Below are positions 43,375 through 53,096 of a stretch of 64,000 nucleotides of DNA, in pieces. The notes beneath the pieces were generated by a model, which worked only from the letters and a program-made list of their open reading frames with translations, ran no database searches and was not told the DNA's origin. The stretch lies in assembly GCF_007997295.1 (NCBI RefSeq), contig NZ_VORY01000013.1:1-64000 (forward strand). Direction: 5' to 3'. Position numbers and translations under genes: made by a program. Source of the stretch: Gillisia hiemivivida. GTDB lineage: Bacteria; Bacteroidota; Bacteroidia; Flavobacteriales; Flavobacteriaceae. Every line of letters begins with the position of its first letter. Positions within the stretch are counted from its first letter, which is position 1.

Positions 43375-43890
43375 ATGAAGAATTTGATACCAAGGCAAGA
43401 AGTTCCAGAACTTATAATAGATACGGTAAATGGAATGACATGGAATCTTCGTGATCAGCAACCTAAGAATTTTACGATGGTTGTTTTTTATAGAGGCTTA
43501 CATTGTCCAGTTTGTAAATCTTATTTAGAAGAATTGAATTCTAAAATAGATGAGTTTAGAGATAAAGGTGTAAATGTAGTATGTATAAGTTCCAATACGG
43601 GGTCACTAGCAGAAGAAACTACAACGAAATGGGATATTGAAAAATTAACTATTGGTTTTGATTTTTCTATTGAAAATGCAAGAAAATGGGATCTTTTTGT
43701 TTCTGAAGGAATCAGCGATAAAGAGCCAGATGTATTTTTTGAACCAGCTTTGTTTTTAATTAAACCAGATAGAACACTCTATGCGGCTTCAATACAAAGT
43801 ATGCCGTTTGCAAGACCAAAATTCGATGACCTTTTAAAATCTATTTCATTTATTTTAAATGAAGATTATCCAGCTAGGGGAGAAGCTTAG
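43375..43890 (+). CDS. Peroxiredoxin-like (AhpC/TSA) protein
   Basis: A 171-residue thioredoxin-fold protein with VVFYRGLHCPVCKSYLEEL: Cys44 and Cys47 form a CPVC motif in the usual position of the peroxidatic cysteine, more like thioredoxin than a classic peroxiredoxin. The family is annotated as redoxin or peroxiredoxin-like; the substrate is unknown. It is followed by a strong bidirectional terminator. Confidence 0.88.
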   Translation: MKNLIPRQEVPELIIDTVNGMTWNLRDQQPKNFTMVVFYRGLHCPVCKSYLEELNSKIDEFRDKGVNVVCISSNTGSLAEETTTKWDIEKLTIGFDFSIENARKWDLFVSEGISDKEPDVFFEPALFLIKPDRTLYAASIQSMPFARPKFDDLLKSISFILNEDYPARGEA

Positions 43891-43910
43891 TATTATAACA
43901 ATTTAATAAA

Positions 43911-43955
43911 AATGGAGTCAAATGAGATACTACTTGTATTTCATTTGGCTCCATT
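43911..43955. terminator. Bidirectional terminator between redoxin and ybaB genes
   Basis: AATGGAGTCAAATGA (43911-43925) pairs with TCATTTGGCTCCATT (43941-43955), a 15-bp stem with one G-T pair and a 15-base loop. It lies between convergent genes. Confidence 0.7.
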
Positions 43956-43990
43956 TCATAATAGGAAAAGGTTTCTTCTGAAGCCTTTAA

Positions 43991-44314
43991 TTATTTAAGC
44001 ATATCTAAACCAGGAATATCTGGCATTCCGTCTTTAGCAACAGCAGCAAGCTCAGCTTCATTGATATCTGAAGCTTTGGTAATTGCTTTGTTCAAAGTTA
44101 ATACCAGGTAATCTTCTAGTTGTTCTTTATCTTCTAATAGCTCATCTGCAATAGAAATATTTCTAATTTCTCTGGTTGCTGTAATAGTTACTTTTAAGAG
44201 ACCATCGCTAGATTGCTCACCTATCAATACAGTCTTAAGGCGCTCTTTTGTAGCTTCAACTTTCTCTTGGGTTTCTTTGATTTTATTCATCATCCCCATC
44301 ATATCTCCAAACAT
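43991..44314 (-). CDS. ybaB: YbaB/EbfC family nucleoid-associated protein
   Basis: A 107-residue DNA-binding protein with N-terminal coiled helix ([22 protein letters not shown]) and the beta-strand region [40 protein letters not shown], typical of YbaB. In many bacteria it is next to dnaX-recR, but here dnaX is 34 kb away. It binds DNA and organises the nucleoid. Confidence 0.93.
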   Translation of the reverse strand: MFGDMMGMMNKIKETQEKVEATKERLKTVLIGEQSSDGLLKVTITATREIRNISIADELLEDKEQLEDYLVLTLNKAITKASDINEAELAAVAKDGMPDIPGLDMLK

Positions 44315-44379
44315 AGTTTTTTGTTTTATTAATTAATAAATACAAATTTATTAATTTACGAGACGATATAATACTAAAA

Positions 44380-46518
44380 ATGAAAAGACTCATACTTTTT
44401 TTATTAGGAAGCCTTACCTTTGTGAATTCTAATATAATAGCACAAAATTACCCTGTATTGAAAACTGAAATTTATCCTCCAAAGGCTAAAAAGATTGCCA
44501 AAGAATTAAAAGCTCATAATACTATAAGAAACGACGATTACTATTGGATGAACGATAGAGAGAATCCAGAAGTTATTAGTTATCTCGAGCAGGAAAACGA
44601 ATATAATGAGCAAATGACTGCACATACCAAGCAGTTTCAGTCAGATCTTTTTGATGAAATGAAAGCTAGGATCAAAGAAGATGACTCATCTGTTCCATAC
44701 AAATTAAATGGATATTGGTATTTAACCCGATTTGAAAAAGGCAAAGACTATCCAATATATTCCAGAAAAAAAGAAAGTTTAGATGCCCCCGAGGAAATTT
44801 TATTCGATGTGAATGAGATGGCTAAAGGACATGAATATTACAGTTTGGGTGGATTAAATGTGAGTTCAGACAACAAATTGATAGCTTTTGGAGTAGATAC
44901 CGTAAGTAGAAGAAATTATACTATTCAGGTTAAAAATCTTCAAACAGGAGAGATCCTTAAAGAAAAAATAAAAACCACTACTGGAGGTTCTACTTGGGCC
45001 AACGATAATAAAACCCTTTTTTATACTAAAAAAGACGATAAAACTTTACGTTCCAATCAGATTTATAAACATGTATTGGGGACTAAATCCAACGAGGATC
45101 AGTTAGTGTTTGAAGAAAAAGATGAAACTTATAACACCTATATCTACAAATCTAAATCTAAAAAATATTTAATAATTGGATGTCATAGCACCTTAACCAG
45201 TGAATATAGAATATTAGAGGCAGACAATCCTCATGGCGAATTTAGAATAGTGCAGTCTAGAGAAAGAAACTTAGAGTATGGTATCATGCATTTTGAAGAT
45301 TCCTTTTATATTTTAACTAATAAAGATGGTGCAACTAATTTTAAATTAATGAAGACTCCGGAAGATAAAACCGGACAAGAAAATTGGGTTGAGGTAATCC
45401 CGCACAGGGAAGATTATTTATTGGAAGATATAGATATTTTTGAGCACTATCTTGTGATAAGCGAGAGAAATGATGGCTTAAATAAAATTAAGATCACCAA
45501 ATGGCACTCAGATGAAAGTTATTATCTACCCTTCAATAATGAAACATACACTGTTTATACCAGTATAAATCCAGATTTCGACACAGATATACTAAGATAT
45601 ACTTACAATTCCTTAAACAATCCCACCTCTGTTATAGATTTCAACATGGCTACTAAAGAGAAAGTTGTACTTAAGGAACAAGAAGTAATAGGAGGAAAAT
45701 TCAATAAAGAAAATTATAAATCAGAGCGTGTTTGGGCCACTGCCGAAGATGGAACAAAAATCCCTATTTCTCTTGTTTACAGGAAAGATCTAAAAATGGA
45801 TGGTTCTAATCCTTTATTACAATACGCTTATGGATCTTATGGTTCTACAATAGACCCTTATTTTTCTAGTGTGCGCTTGAGCTTGTTGGACAGAGGTTTT
45901 GTTTATGCTATTGCTCATATTCGAGGGGGAGAGTATCTTGGAAGAGCTTGGTATGAAGATGGAAAGTTGCTTAAAAAGATGAATACTTTTACAGATTTTA
46001 TAGATGTTTCAAAGTATTTAATAGACCAAAAATATACTTCAGAAGAACATTTGTACGCAATGGGCGGTTCCGCTGGTGGTTTATTGGTGGGAGCTGTTGT
46101 AAATATTGCTCCTGAACTTTATAATGGAATCATCGCTGCAGTACCATTTGTAGACGTAGTAACTACCATGCTAGATGATTCAATACCTCTTACTACTGGG
46201 GAGTATGATGAATGGGGGAACCCAAATGAGGAAGCATATTATAAGTATATGCTGACTTATTCGCCATACGATAATGTTGAGAAACAGTCTTATCCTAATA
46301 TGCTTATTACAACTGGTTTACATGATTCTCAGGTTCAATATTGGGAGCCAGCAAAATGGGTTGCTAAATTAAGAGAATTAAAAATTGATAATAATAAATT
46401 GTTATTTCATATAAATATGGATGCAGGACATGGAGGTGCATCTGGTAGATTTGAAGCATTAAAAGAAGTAGCAGAAGAATATGCCTTTTTATTAGACTTG
46501 GAAGGAATTACCGAGTAA
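44380..46518 (+). CDS. S9 family peptidase (oligopeptidase B / prolyl oligopeptidase-like)
   Basis: A 712-residue serine peptidase with a signal sequence ([22 protein letters not shown]), so probably periplasmic or secreted, unlike cytosolic E. coli PtrB. A beta-propeller occupies about residues 90-430. The alpha/beta-hydrolase domain has Ser564 in [10 protein letters not shown], the aspartate in [13 protein letters not shown], and His in DAGHGG. It cleaves short peptides after basic residues if it follows oligopeptidase B; the presence of [10 protein letters not shown] and [17 protein letters not shown] supports that group. Confidence 0.93.
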   Translation: MKRLILFLLGSLTFVNSNIIAQNYPVLKTEIYPPKAKKIAKELKAHNTIRNDDYYWMNDRENPEVISYLEQENEYNEQMTAHTKQFQSDLFDEMKARIKEDDSSVPYKLNGYWYLTRFEKGKDYPIYSRKKESLDAPEEILFDVNEMAKGHEYYSLGGLNVSSDNKLIAFGVDTVSRRNYTIQVKNLQTGEILKEKIKTTTGGSTWANDNKTLFYTKKDDKTLRSNQIYKHVLGTKSNEDQLVFEEKDETYNTYIYKSKSKKYLIIGCHSTLTSEYRILEADNPHGEFRIVQSRERNLEYGIMHFEDSFYILTNKDGATNFKLMKTPEDKTGQENWVEVIPHREDYLLEDIDIFEHYLVISERNDGLNKIKITKWHSDESYYLPFNNETYTVYTSINPDFDTDILRYTYNSLNNPTSVIDFNMATKEKVVLKEQEVIGGKFNKENYKSERVWATAEDGTKIPISLVYRKDLKMDGSNPLLQYAYGSYGSTIDPYFSSVRLSLLDRGFVYAIAHIRGGEYLGRAWYEDGKLLKKMNTFTDFIDVSKYLIDQKYTSEEHLYAMGGSAGGLLVGAVVNIAPELYNGIIAAVPFVDVVTTMLDDSIPLTTGEYDEWGNPNEEAYYKYMLTYSPYDNVEKQSYPNMLITTGLHDSQVQYWEPAKWVAKLRELKIDNNKLLFHINMDAGHGGASGRFEALKEVAEEYAFLLDLEGITE

Positions 46519-46533
46519 TTAAAAAATTTGCCT

Positions 46534-46541
46534 TAAATTTG
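46534..46541 (+). promoter_or_regulatory. -7 promoter element of the cysteine-synthase-like gene
   Basis: TAAATTTG matches TAnnTTTG, 78 bases before the ATG at 46620. It covers an alternative TTG start (46539), which supports the ATG. Confidence 0.5.
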
Positions 46542-46619
46542 GGCGTTTTTGGGATTAAGATTGTTTTAACATTTAAGAATAAATTTTTAATCCCTAAATT
46601 GGTTAAAGAATTTCATTTT

Positions 46620-47660
46620 ATGGTAGAAAAGAAAAAGGTATACGATAACATATTGCAATTAATTGGAGATACTCCTTTAGTTCGATTGAGTTCTATTACC
46701 AAAAAATTTAGTGGAGATTTTTTCGCTAAAATTGAATCTTTTAATCCTGGACACTCTTCTAAGGATAGAATTGCTTTATTTATTATTGAAGAAGCAGAAA
46801 GAAAGGGAATATTAAAACCTGGTGATACTATTATTGAAACTACATCTGGAAATACTGGATTTAGTATTGCAATGGTTAGTATTATTAAGGGCTATAAGTG
46901 TATTCTTGCAGTAAGTTCTAAATCTTCTAATGATAAAATAGACATGCTCAAAACAATGGGAGCCAAAGTTTATGTATGTCCAGCACATGTTCCTGCAGAT
47001 GATTCACGCTCTTATTATGAGGTTGCTAAAAGATTACATCAGGAAAATGAAGGTTCGGTGTATATCAACCAGTATTTTAATGAACTAAACATTGAAGCTC
47101 ATTACAAAACAACAGGGCCTGAGATCTGGAATCAGACAGAGGGGCAGCTAACTCATTTAATTGCTTGCAGTGGAACAGGAGGAACAATTTCTGGAACAGC
47201 AAAATTTCTAAAAGAACAAAACCCTAATATTCGTGTTATTGGAATAGATGCATTTGGATCTGTGTTGAAGAAATTTCATGAAACCAGAGCTTTTGATAAA
47301 GATGAAATATATCCATACAGGATTGAAGGTTTGGGTAAGAATTTAATACCATCTGCTACAGATTTCGATATTATAGACGAGTTTATAAAGGTAACCGATG
47401 AAGATAGTGCTCATACTGCTAGAGAACTCGCTAGAACCGAAGGATTGTTTCTTGGATATACAAGTGGAGCGGCAATGCAAGGAATAAAACAATTGCAGGA
47501 GCAAGGAGAATTCGATGAGAATAGTAAAGTAGTTGTTATTTTTCCAGATCACGGGTCTAGATATATGAGTAAAATTTATAGTGATGACTGGATGGAGGCA
47601 CAAGGCTTTTTTGATTCTAAAAGAGAAGCAGAATCGCAGCCAATTGAAATTATAAAATAA
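46620..47660 (+). CDS. PLP-dependent cysteine synthase-like enzyme, probable cysteate synthase
   Basis: A 346-residue fold-type II PLP enzyme of the cysteine synthase/cystathionine beta-synthase group: [19 protein letters not shown] lysine Lys48 in NPGHSSKDR, asparagine loop [11 protein letters not shown], and the phosphate-binding SGTGGTISG. The canonical NPGGSVKDR is altered to [12 protein letters not shown] 46620 is chosen over TTG 46539. It is followed within 150 bases by an alpha-oxoamine synthase. In flavobacteria, capnine (sulfonolipid) synthesis needs cysteate, and a cysteate-fatty acyl transferase of the same family as the next gene has been described (Flavobacterium johnsoniae). I infer a cysteate synthase; ordinary cysteine synthase remains possible. 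Confidence 0.75.
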   Translation: MVEKKKVYDNILQLIGDTPLVRLSSITKKFSGDFFAKIESFNPGHSSKDRIALFIIEEAERKGILKPGDTIIETTSGNTGFSIAMVSIIKGYKCILAVSSKSSNDKIDMLKTMGAKVYVCPAHVPADDSRSYYEVAKRLHQENEGSVYINQYFNELNIEAHYKTTGPEIWNQTEGQLTHLIACSGTGGTISGTAKFLKEQNPNIRVIGIDAFGSVLKKFHETRAFDKDEIYPYRIEGLGKNLIPSATDFDIIDEFIKVTDEDSAHTARELARTEGLFLGYTSGAAMQGIKQLQEQGEFDENSKVVVIFPDHGSRYMSKIYSDDWMEAQGFFDSKREAESQPIEIIK

Positions 47661-47681
47661 GGATGCACCTTTTATAATATA

Positions 47682-47725
47682 TTAAACCTAAAAGCATCCT
47701 TTTTATAGGATGCTTTTAGGTTTAA
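47682..47725. terminator. Long perfect-stem terminator between the two PLP genes
   Basis: TTAAACCTAAAAGCATCC (47682-47699) and GGATGCTTTTAGGTTTAA (47708-47725) form a perfect 18-bp inverted repeat with an 8-base loop, 21 bases after the stop. A GGATGC copy also occurs at 47661-47666, which could compete for pairing (GGATGC with GCATCC), leaving room for alternative folding. Confidence 0.75.
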
Positions 47726-47778
47726 TAGTGGGAGGGAGTAGTTAAATATTATTATTGTAAAATTGAGTTGTATTTCAG

Positions 47779-47786
47779 TACTTTTG
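47779..47786 (+). promoter_or_regulatory. -7 promoter element of the alpha-oxoamine synthase gene
   Basis: TACTTTTG matches TAnnTTTG, 23 bases before the ATG. An ATTG lies near the expected -33 position. Confidence 0.55.
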
Positions 47787-47809
47787 CAACTTGTAAATAA
47801 AAAAAATCT

Positions 47810-49069
47810 ATGAGAGATTTATTTGATAAAATATATAAGGATAAGGGACCTTTAGGGAAGTGGGCGCAACAAGCTGAAGGGTATTTTGTATTCCCAAAGC
47901 TGGAAGGACCAATTTCTAATAGAATGAAATTCCGTGGTAAAGAAGTAATTACCTGGAGTATCAATGATTATTTAGGTCTAGCAAACCATCCTGAAGTACG
48001 AAAAGTAGATGCTGAAGCTGCAGCCGAATATGGTTCTGCTTACCCAATGGGTGCAAGAATGATGAGTGGACATACAGACCTTCATGAAAAGTTGCAAGAT
48101 GAACTTGCTTCTTTTGTAAATAAAGAAGCGTCTTATCTTTTAAACTTTGGATACCAAGGAATGGTATCTACTATTGATGCATTAGTATCTAAACAAGATG
48201 TTATTGTTTATGATGTAGATGCTCACGCTTGTATTATCGATGGAGTAAGATTGCATTTAGGTCAACGTTTTACCTATATGCATAATGATATGGATAGTAT
48301 CGAAAAGAATTTGCAACGCGCAACAAAAATATGTGAGCAAACAGGAGGTGGAATTCTTTTAATCTCTGAAGGTGTTTTTGGAATGCGTGGAGAGCAGGGA
48401 AGACTTAAAGAAATTGTTGAGCTTAAAAAGAAATATAACTTCAGACTTTTCGTAGATGATGCTCACGGATTTGGAACTTTAGGAGCTACTGGAGCAGGAG
48501 CAGGAGAAGAGCAAGGGGTTCAAGATGATATTGATGTATACTTTGCAACTTTTGCAAAATCTTTAGCAAGTACAGGTGCTTTTATCGCCGGAGATAAAGA
48601 GATCATGGATTATTTGAAATATAATCTACGTTCTCAAATGTTCGCAAAATCCTTACAAATGCAATTAGTTGTTGGGGCTTTAAAGCGTTTAGATATGCTT
48701 AGAACAATGCCTGAATTAAAGGCTAAATTGTGGGAAAATGTAAATGCATTACAAAGTGGATTAAAAGAAAATGGGTTCGATATAGGAACCACTCAAAGTT
48801 GTGTAACACCAGTTTATCTAAAAGGAAGTATTCCGGAAGCGATGGCTCTTGTTAGAGATCTTAGGGAAAATCATGGTGTTTTCTGTTCTATCGTGGTTTA
48901 TCCAGTAATCCCAAAAGGATTGATTTTATTGAGAATGATCCCAACTGCTACACATACATTGGAAGATATAGAGCTTACTTTAACTGCTTTCTCTGTTATT
49001 AGAGAAAGATTGGAGAACGGAACATACAAAAGACTATCTGCAGCAGTTACCGCTTCTTTAGAAGAGTAA
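47810..49069 (+). CDS. Alpha-oxoamine synthase, probable cysteate-fatty acyl transferase (or serine palmitoyltransferase)
   Basis: A 419-residue fold-type I PLP enzyme that joins an amino acid to an acyl thioester. Motifs: WSINDYLGLANHPEV, EYGSAYPMGARMMSGHTDLH, EGVFGMRGEQGRL, VDDAHGFGTLG (PLP aspartate) and the lysine Lys250 in ATFAKSLASTGAF. Family members include serine palmitoyltransferase, 2-amino-3-oxobutyrate CoA ligase, BioF and the flavobacterial cysteate-fatty acyl transferase that makes capnine. The residues GARMMSGHTDLH differ from the usual SPT-type loop. The cysteine-synthase-like gene just upstream favours the cysteate route, which leads to sulfonolipids in the outer membrane. 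The choice between serine and cysteate is inference. Confidence 0.85.
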   Translation: MRDLFDKIYKDKGPLGKWAQQAEGYFVFPKLEGPISNRMKFRGKEVITWSINDYLGLANHPEVRKVDAEAAAEYGSAYPMGARMMSGHTDLHEKLQDELASFVNKEASYLLNFGYQGMVSTIDALVSKQDVIVYDVDAHACIIDGVRLHLGQRFTYMHNDMDSIEKNLQRATKICEQTGGGILLISEGVFGMRGEQGRLKEIVELKKKYNFRLFVDDAHGFGTLGATGAGAGEEQGVQDDIDVYFATFAKSLASTGAFIAGDKEIMDYLKYNLRSQMFAKSLQMQLVVGALKRLDMLRTMPELKAKLWENVNALQSGLKENGFDIGTTQSCVTPVYLKGSIPEAMALVRDLRENHGVFCSIVVYPVIPKGLILLRMIPTATHTLEDIELTLTAFSVIRERLENGTYKRLSAAVTASLEE

Positions 49070-49089
49070 TTAGCTTTTAGGTTATGAAA

Positions 49090-49122
49090 CAAAAAAATCC
49101 GCTGTTATAGCGGATTTTTTTG
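49090..49122 (+). terminator. Terminator of the alpha-oxoamine synthase gene
   Basis: AAATCCGCT-GTTAT-AGCGGATTT stem with a T-tract, 21 bases after the stop codon. Confidence 0.92.
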
Positions 49123-49127
49123 TTTGT

Positions 49128-49262
49128 TTAATGCCTCATTGAGGGTTTAATTCCCCGAGGCCTGCCCGAAACATTCAGGCGGGCTTGCCTCGATTTTTTA
49201 AAAGTATTTTCCTCCCGAACCATCGGGACATACCTTGTGGGCTTGCCCCGAGGTTCTTGATT
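49128..49262 (-). repeat. Gene-end interspersed repeat, copy 3 (longest)
   Basis: About 135 bases from the CCTCATTGAGG palindrome (49134-49144) to GGTTCTTGATT. It ends within two bases of the transporter stop codon (49264-49266). It contains two GAGGC/GCCTC blocks and a CCCGA...TCGGG pair. It matches copy 2 along its length, and copies 1 and 4 in part. Confidence 0.85.
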
Positions 49263-49263
49263 T

Positions 49264-50235
49264 TTATTTTTGATCATCAATTTCAGGTTCAATATTTTCC
49301 CGTTTCTCAGTTCGTTTTCTCCTTCTGTCCCCTTCATAAGAATCGTCTAAATATTCCTCTTTTTTATGTAAATCCAATCTATATGAAACCCCGGCAGCTA
49401 ATTGCCATCTGTCTGGTGTATTCTTAAAGTTGATCAATCCAGAGATATCAAATTGAAGATCATCTGTTAACAAATAAGCCACTCCAGTTCTTGCAATATC
49501 ATCTGCATAAAAATCACTTACAATTCCCTGGTACTCCAGAAACCCTGCAAATTTTGGAGTGAAAGCATGCGTGAGGGTTACAATTCCAGTATAACTAGGG
49601 AATTCTTCAGTTATTTTATCTAAAATAAGGTTCATTACCAATACCCAACTTCCTGGCCAGTTATTTTGGGTTATTAACGCGATTTTAGGTGTTATAGACT
49701 TTTCTCCCTCATATAAAAATGGATTATCAGCCTGTGAAAAATTAGCTCCAGCATATAGAGATACAGCTGGGATCAAAGTTTTCCATTTAAATTTCTGATT
49801 AGCTTTCCAGCTATAAAGATTTGGTTTATCTGGTCTTATAGTTCTACTTGGGTCAAATATCAAGTATTTCGCACCCAATGTATTGGTCTTAAAATTACGG
49901 GTTTTGAACTCTACTTCATTTGCACCAATTCTAATGAATTTTGTTTCATCTTCAAAAGAACCTATTAAACTAATTTCTAAAGCTTCAAAGAACAATCCAT
50001 AACGCAGAGAATAATCGGCTCCTAAAATATCTGTACTCGTACGTAATAAGCTATGATCATCATTTCCATAGTATCCACCGGCCTCTATCTGTATAACTCC
50101 AGTTCCTACAGAAAATGCGCCTTGAGATGCTCCAGGTCTGTTGGAATTTATAGTTTCAGTATATTGCGCATAGGTTGAATAACCGGATGTGATAAATAAA
50201 ATGATTGTAAATATTTTGATCTGAAAGTATTTCAT
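49264..50235 (-). CDS. Outer-membrane transporter-like protein (phenol MetA pathway type)
   Basis: A protein of about 323 residues from the preferred start MKYFQIKIFTIILFITSGYSTYAQ (ATG 50235; eight extra residues are possible). Signal peptide, then a domain beginning YTETINSNRPGASQGAFSVGTGVIQIEAGGYYG, characteristic of the MetA-pathway/transporter family of outer-membrane barrels. A charged tail (KKEEYLDDSYEGDRRRKRTEKREN) is odd for a barrel end. Function in transport is inferred from the family only. The 3' end abuts an interspersed repeat. Confidence 0.75.
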   Translation of the reverse strand: MKYFQIKIFTIILFITSGYSTYAQYTETINSNRPGASQGAFSVGTGVIQIEAGGYYGNDDHSLLRTSTDILGADYSLRYGLFFEALEISLIGSFEDETKFIRIGANEVEFKTRNFKTNTLGAKYLIFDPSRTIRPDKPNLYSWKANQKFKWKTLIPAVSLYAGANFSQADNPFLYEGEKSITPKIALITQNNWPGSWVLVMNLILDKITEEFPSYTGIVTLTHAFTPKFAGFLEYQGIVSDFYADDIARTGVAYLLTDDLQFDISGLINFKNTPDRWQLAAGVSYRLDLHKKEEYLDDSYEGDRRRKRTEKRENIEPEIDDQK

Positions 50236-50344
50236 ACAAGTTGTTGTTAGTCCGGTCAAATATAGAAGATTTTATTATTTTTTTATGGATATAGATACCC
50301 AATTTGTCTCATCATAATAGTAATTTTGCATAAACTATATACAA

Positions 50345-50617
50345 ATGCACGAAGCATCATTCGAAAGTATTTTGAAAACCGTATTAATAATTCTGTTTAT
50401 ATATTTCGGTTTTAAAATTTTTATAAAATGGTTTGGACCATTGATCTTAAAATGGTTCCTTAAAAGAATTGGACAAAAGTTCCAACAACAATTCAATGGC
50501 CAAGCTGCTCCCAAAGCTCAAAAGAAGGGAAAAGTTAATTTAGATTCAGATAAACCAAAATCAAGTAATTCCAATAAAAAAGTAGGGGAGTACATCGATT
50601 TCGAAGAAATTGATTAA
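50345..50617 (+). CDS. DUF4834 family protein
   Basis: A 90-residue protein with an N-terminal membrane helix (ILKTVLIILFIYFGFKIFIKWF) and a charged tail ending VGEYIDFEEID. This is the DUF4834 pattern common in flavobacteria. A TAATTTTG -7 box at 50321-50328 precedes it. It is 25 bases upstream of the YfhO-like gene, and the same pairing is usual in the group. Function unknown. Confidence 0.85.
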   Translation: MHEASFESILKTVLIILFIYFGFKIFIKWFGPLILKWFLKRIGQKFQQQFNGQAAPKAQKKGKVNLDSDKPKSSNSNKKVGEYIDFEEID

Positions 50618-50642
50618 TTTTCGTTCCTATTAAATTCTATCT

Positions 50643-53063
50643 ATGATTAGATCCTTAAAAGGTTTTCTACCACATATTCTTGTGGTTTTTGGTTTTCTCA
50701 TTATTTCTCTAGCCTATTTTAGTCCTGTTCTCCAAGGTAAAGAAATTTATCAAAGTGATATAGTTCAGTATACCGGAATGGCAAAGGAGCAAAATGACTT
50801 TAGAGCCGAAACCGGAGAAGAACCTTACTGGACAGATTCAGCTTTTGGGGGAATGCCAACCTATCAATTAGGTGCTTATTATCCTCATAATTATATTAAA
50901 AAGTTAGATTCAGTTTTACGTTTTCTACCACGGCCTGCAGATTACCTGTTCTTATATTTTATAGGGTTTTACATACTTCTACTGGTCCTAAAACTAGATT
51001 ATAAAATTGCCTTTCTCGGCGCCTTAGCCTTCGGATTTTCAACATATCTTATTATAATTCTTGGAGTAGGACACAATGCCAAAGCACATGCTATTGCCTA
51101 TATGCCAATGGTTCTTGCTGGAATATTACTGTGCTTCAGAAATAAATATATCGGTGGATTTTTGCTCTTATCTTTTGCAATGGCATTGGAAATTGGAGCA
51201 AATCATTTCCAGATGACCTATTACTTACTACTGCTTGTTATAGTTTTGGGATTGGTTTATCTAATTGATGCCTTCAGAAAAAAACAATTACCACATTTCT
51301 TTAAAGCATTAGGAGTAATGGCGCTGGCTGTTTTATTAGCAATAGCAACCAATGCTACTAATTTATTAGCCACTCAAGAATACACTCAATATAGTACTAG
51401 GGGTGATACTGGATTAAGCATTACTTCGGAAGGAAAACAAAAGGAAACAGCGGGATTGAATTATGACTATATCACCGAATATAGCTACGGTATCACTGAA
51501 ACATTAAATCTATTTATTCCTAGATTTATGGGTGGTTCCAGTTCTGAAAAATTAGGTGAAGATTCAGAAATGTATGCTCAATTATTGCGCATGGGTGCAT
51601 CTCCTGTGCAGGCAAAGGATTTTGCAGAGAATGCTCCTACGTATTGGGGAAATCAACCCTTTGTCGGAGCACCGGCTTATATTGGGGCCAGTATTATTTT
51701 CTTATTTGTCTTTGCCTTATTCTTAATTAAAGGAAGATTAAAATGGTGGATCGTGGGAGGAACTATTTTATCAATCATCTTATCTTGGGGTAAGAATTTT
51801 GGATTTGTTACCGAGTTCTTTATCGATTATATACCGCTCTATAATAAGTTTCGCGCAGTTTCATCTATTCAGATTATTGCCGAACTGTGTATTCCTATTC
51901 TTGCTGTTTTTGGGTTGCACAAGCTCTTCAATAATTTTGACGGTGACAAAGAGAAGTTTTATGCACTTAATTGGGCAACCATAATTACAGCTGGTTTTGC
52001 TTTAATACTACTTGTTCTAAAATCTACTTTATTTAGTTTTAGTGGAGGAAGCGACTCGGTTTATATTGAGCAAATGGGAGTAGAGTTCGTTCGAGCCTTG
52101 AAAGAAGATAGAAAATCTATTTTTACAGCTGATGCTATTAGGTCTCTTATTTTAGTGTTGATCGCTGCTGGATTTATCTTTGCTTATTTAAAAAAGCTTG
52201 CGAATAAGAATTTAATAATTGTAGGTTTTATCTTTTTGATCTTATTTGACTTAGTTGGAGTAGATAGAAGATATGTGAACAATGAAGATTTTGTTGCTGC
52301 AAGAGTGATGAACAAACCTTTTCAGAAAACTACTGCAGATGAAATGATTCTAGAAGATAAAGGGCATTATCGTGTTTTCGATCTTGCTGAAAGTCCATTT
52401 AATACTGGTAGAACTTCTTATTTTCATAATTCTATTGGAGGTTATCACGCTGCCAAACCTGGAAGAATCCAGGACCTCTACGATTTCTACATTTCAAAAA
52501 ATAATATGTCGCTGCTTAATATGCTCAATGTAAAGTATATTATAGTTCCAACAGAGGAAGGACCAACTGCACAGCAAAACCCTAATGCAATGGGGAATGC
52601 ATGGTTTGTTGAAAATATTAAATGGGTAAATTCTGCAAATGAAGAGATTTTGAGTCTGGCAGATACAAATCTAAACGCTACTGCGATCATTAATTCTGAA
52701 TTCAAGGAATCTGAAATAGTAGTGAGCAAAGCACAAGATTCCACTGCAAGCATAAAGCTGATCTCTCAAGAACCAATTGAATTAGTTTATAAATCTAAAT
52801 CCTCTAAAGAGGAATTCGCTGTCTTCTCTGAAATGTATTATGAAAATGGATGGAATGCCTATGTGGATGGAAATGAAACACCTCATTACAATGTGAACTA
52901 TGTTTTGAGAGGAATGCAGATTCCGGCAGGAGAACACACAATTACCTTTAAATTTGAACCACAGGTTATTAAAACGGGAAGTAGTATTGCACTTGCCAGT
53001 TCAATTTTGCTTGGACTTCTAACGTTTGGAGGAATTTACTTTTCCTTTAGGAAAAAGGATTAG
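50643..53063 (+). CDS. YfhO family membrane protein
   Basis: An 806-residue polytopic membrane protein with about 12-13 helices and a C-terminal soluble/periplasmic domain. It matches the YfhO family: SDIVQYTGMAKEQNDFRAETGEEPYWTDSAFGGMPTYQLGAYYP in the first loop, and GHYRVFDLAESPFNTGRTSYFHNSIGGYHAAKPGRIQDLYDFYISKNN in the C-terminal domain. YfhO proteins are GT-C-like and are linked to sugar transfer on polymers such as teichoic acids in Firmicutes. It is followed by a glycosyltransferase and a flippase, so a role in surface glycan assembly is likely. Confidence 0.88.
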   Translation: MIRSLKGFLPHILVVFGFLIISLAYFSPVLQGKEIYQSDIVQYTGMAKEQNDFRAETGEEPYWTDSAFGGMPTYQLGAYYPHNYIKKLDSVLRFLPRPADYLFLYFIGFYILLLVLKLDYKIAFLGALAFGFSTYLIIILGVGHNAKAHAIAYMPMVLAGILLCFRNKYIGGFLLLSFAMALEIGANHFQMTYYLLLLVIVLGLVYLIDAFRKKQLPHFFKALGVMALAVLLAIATNATNLLATQEYTQYSTRGDTGLSITSEGKQKETAGLNYDYITEYSYGITETLNLFIPRFMGGSSSEKLGEDSEMYAQLLRMGASPVQAKDFAENAPTYWGNQPFVGAPAYIGASIIFLFVFALFLIKGRLKWWIVGGTILSIILSWGKNFGFVTEFFIDYIPLYNKFRAVSSIQIIAELCIPILAVFGLHKLFNNFDGDKEKFYALNWATIITAGFALILLVLKSTLFSFSGGSDSVYIEQMGVEFVRALKEDRKSIFTADAIRSLILVLIAAGFIFAYLKKLANKNLIIVGFIFLILFDLVGVDRRYVNNEDFVAARVMNKPFQKTTADEMILEDKGHYRVFDLAESPFNTGRTSYFHNSIGGYHAAKPGRIQDLYDFYISKNNMSLLNMLNVKYIIVPTEEGPTAQQNPNAMGNAWFVENIKWVNSANEEILSLADTNLNATAIINSEFKESEIVVSKAQDSTASIKLISQEPIELVYKSKSSKEEFAVFSEMYYENGWNAYVDGNETPHYNVNYVLRGMQIPAGEHTITFKFEPQVIKTGSSIALASSILLGLLTFGGIYFSFRKKD

Positions 53064-53096
53064 ACAATATTGATGTGTAGGTTCTAAAGTGCCACT

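Noticed and set aside
46539-46619. TTG start adding 27 residues to the cysteine-synthase-like protein
   Set aside because: It overlaps the promoter box at 46534-46541 and the extension is unlike the family; the ATG at 46620 is followed by the normal N-terminus.
49128-49337. Minus-strand frame at the end of the transporter gene
   Set aside because: It overlaps an interspersed repeat and the transporter coding region in another frame, and has no start context.
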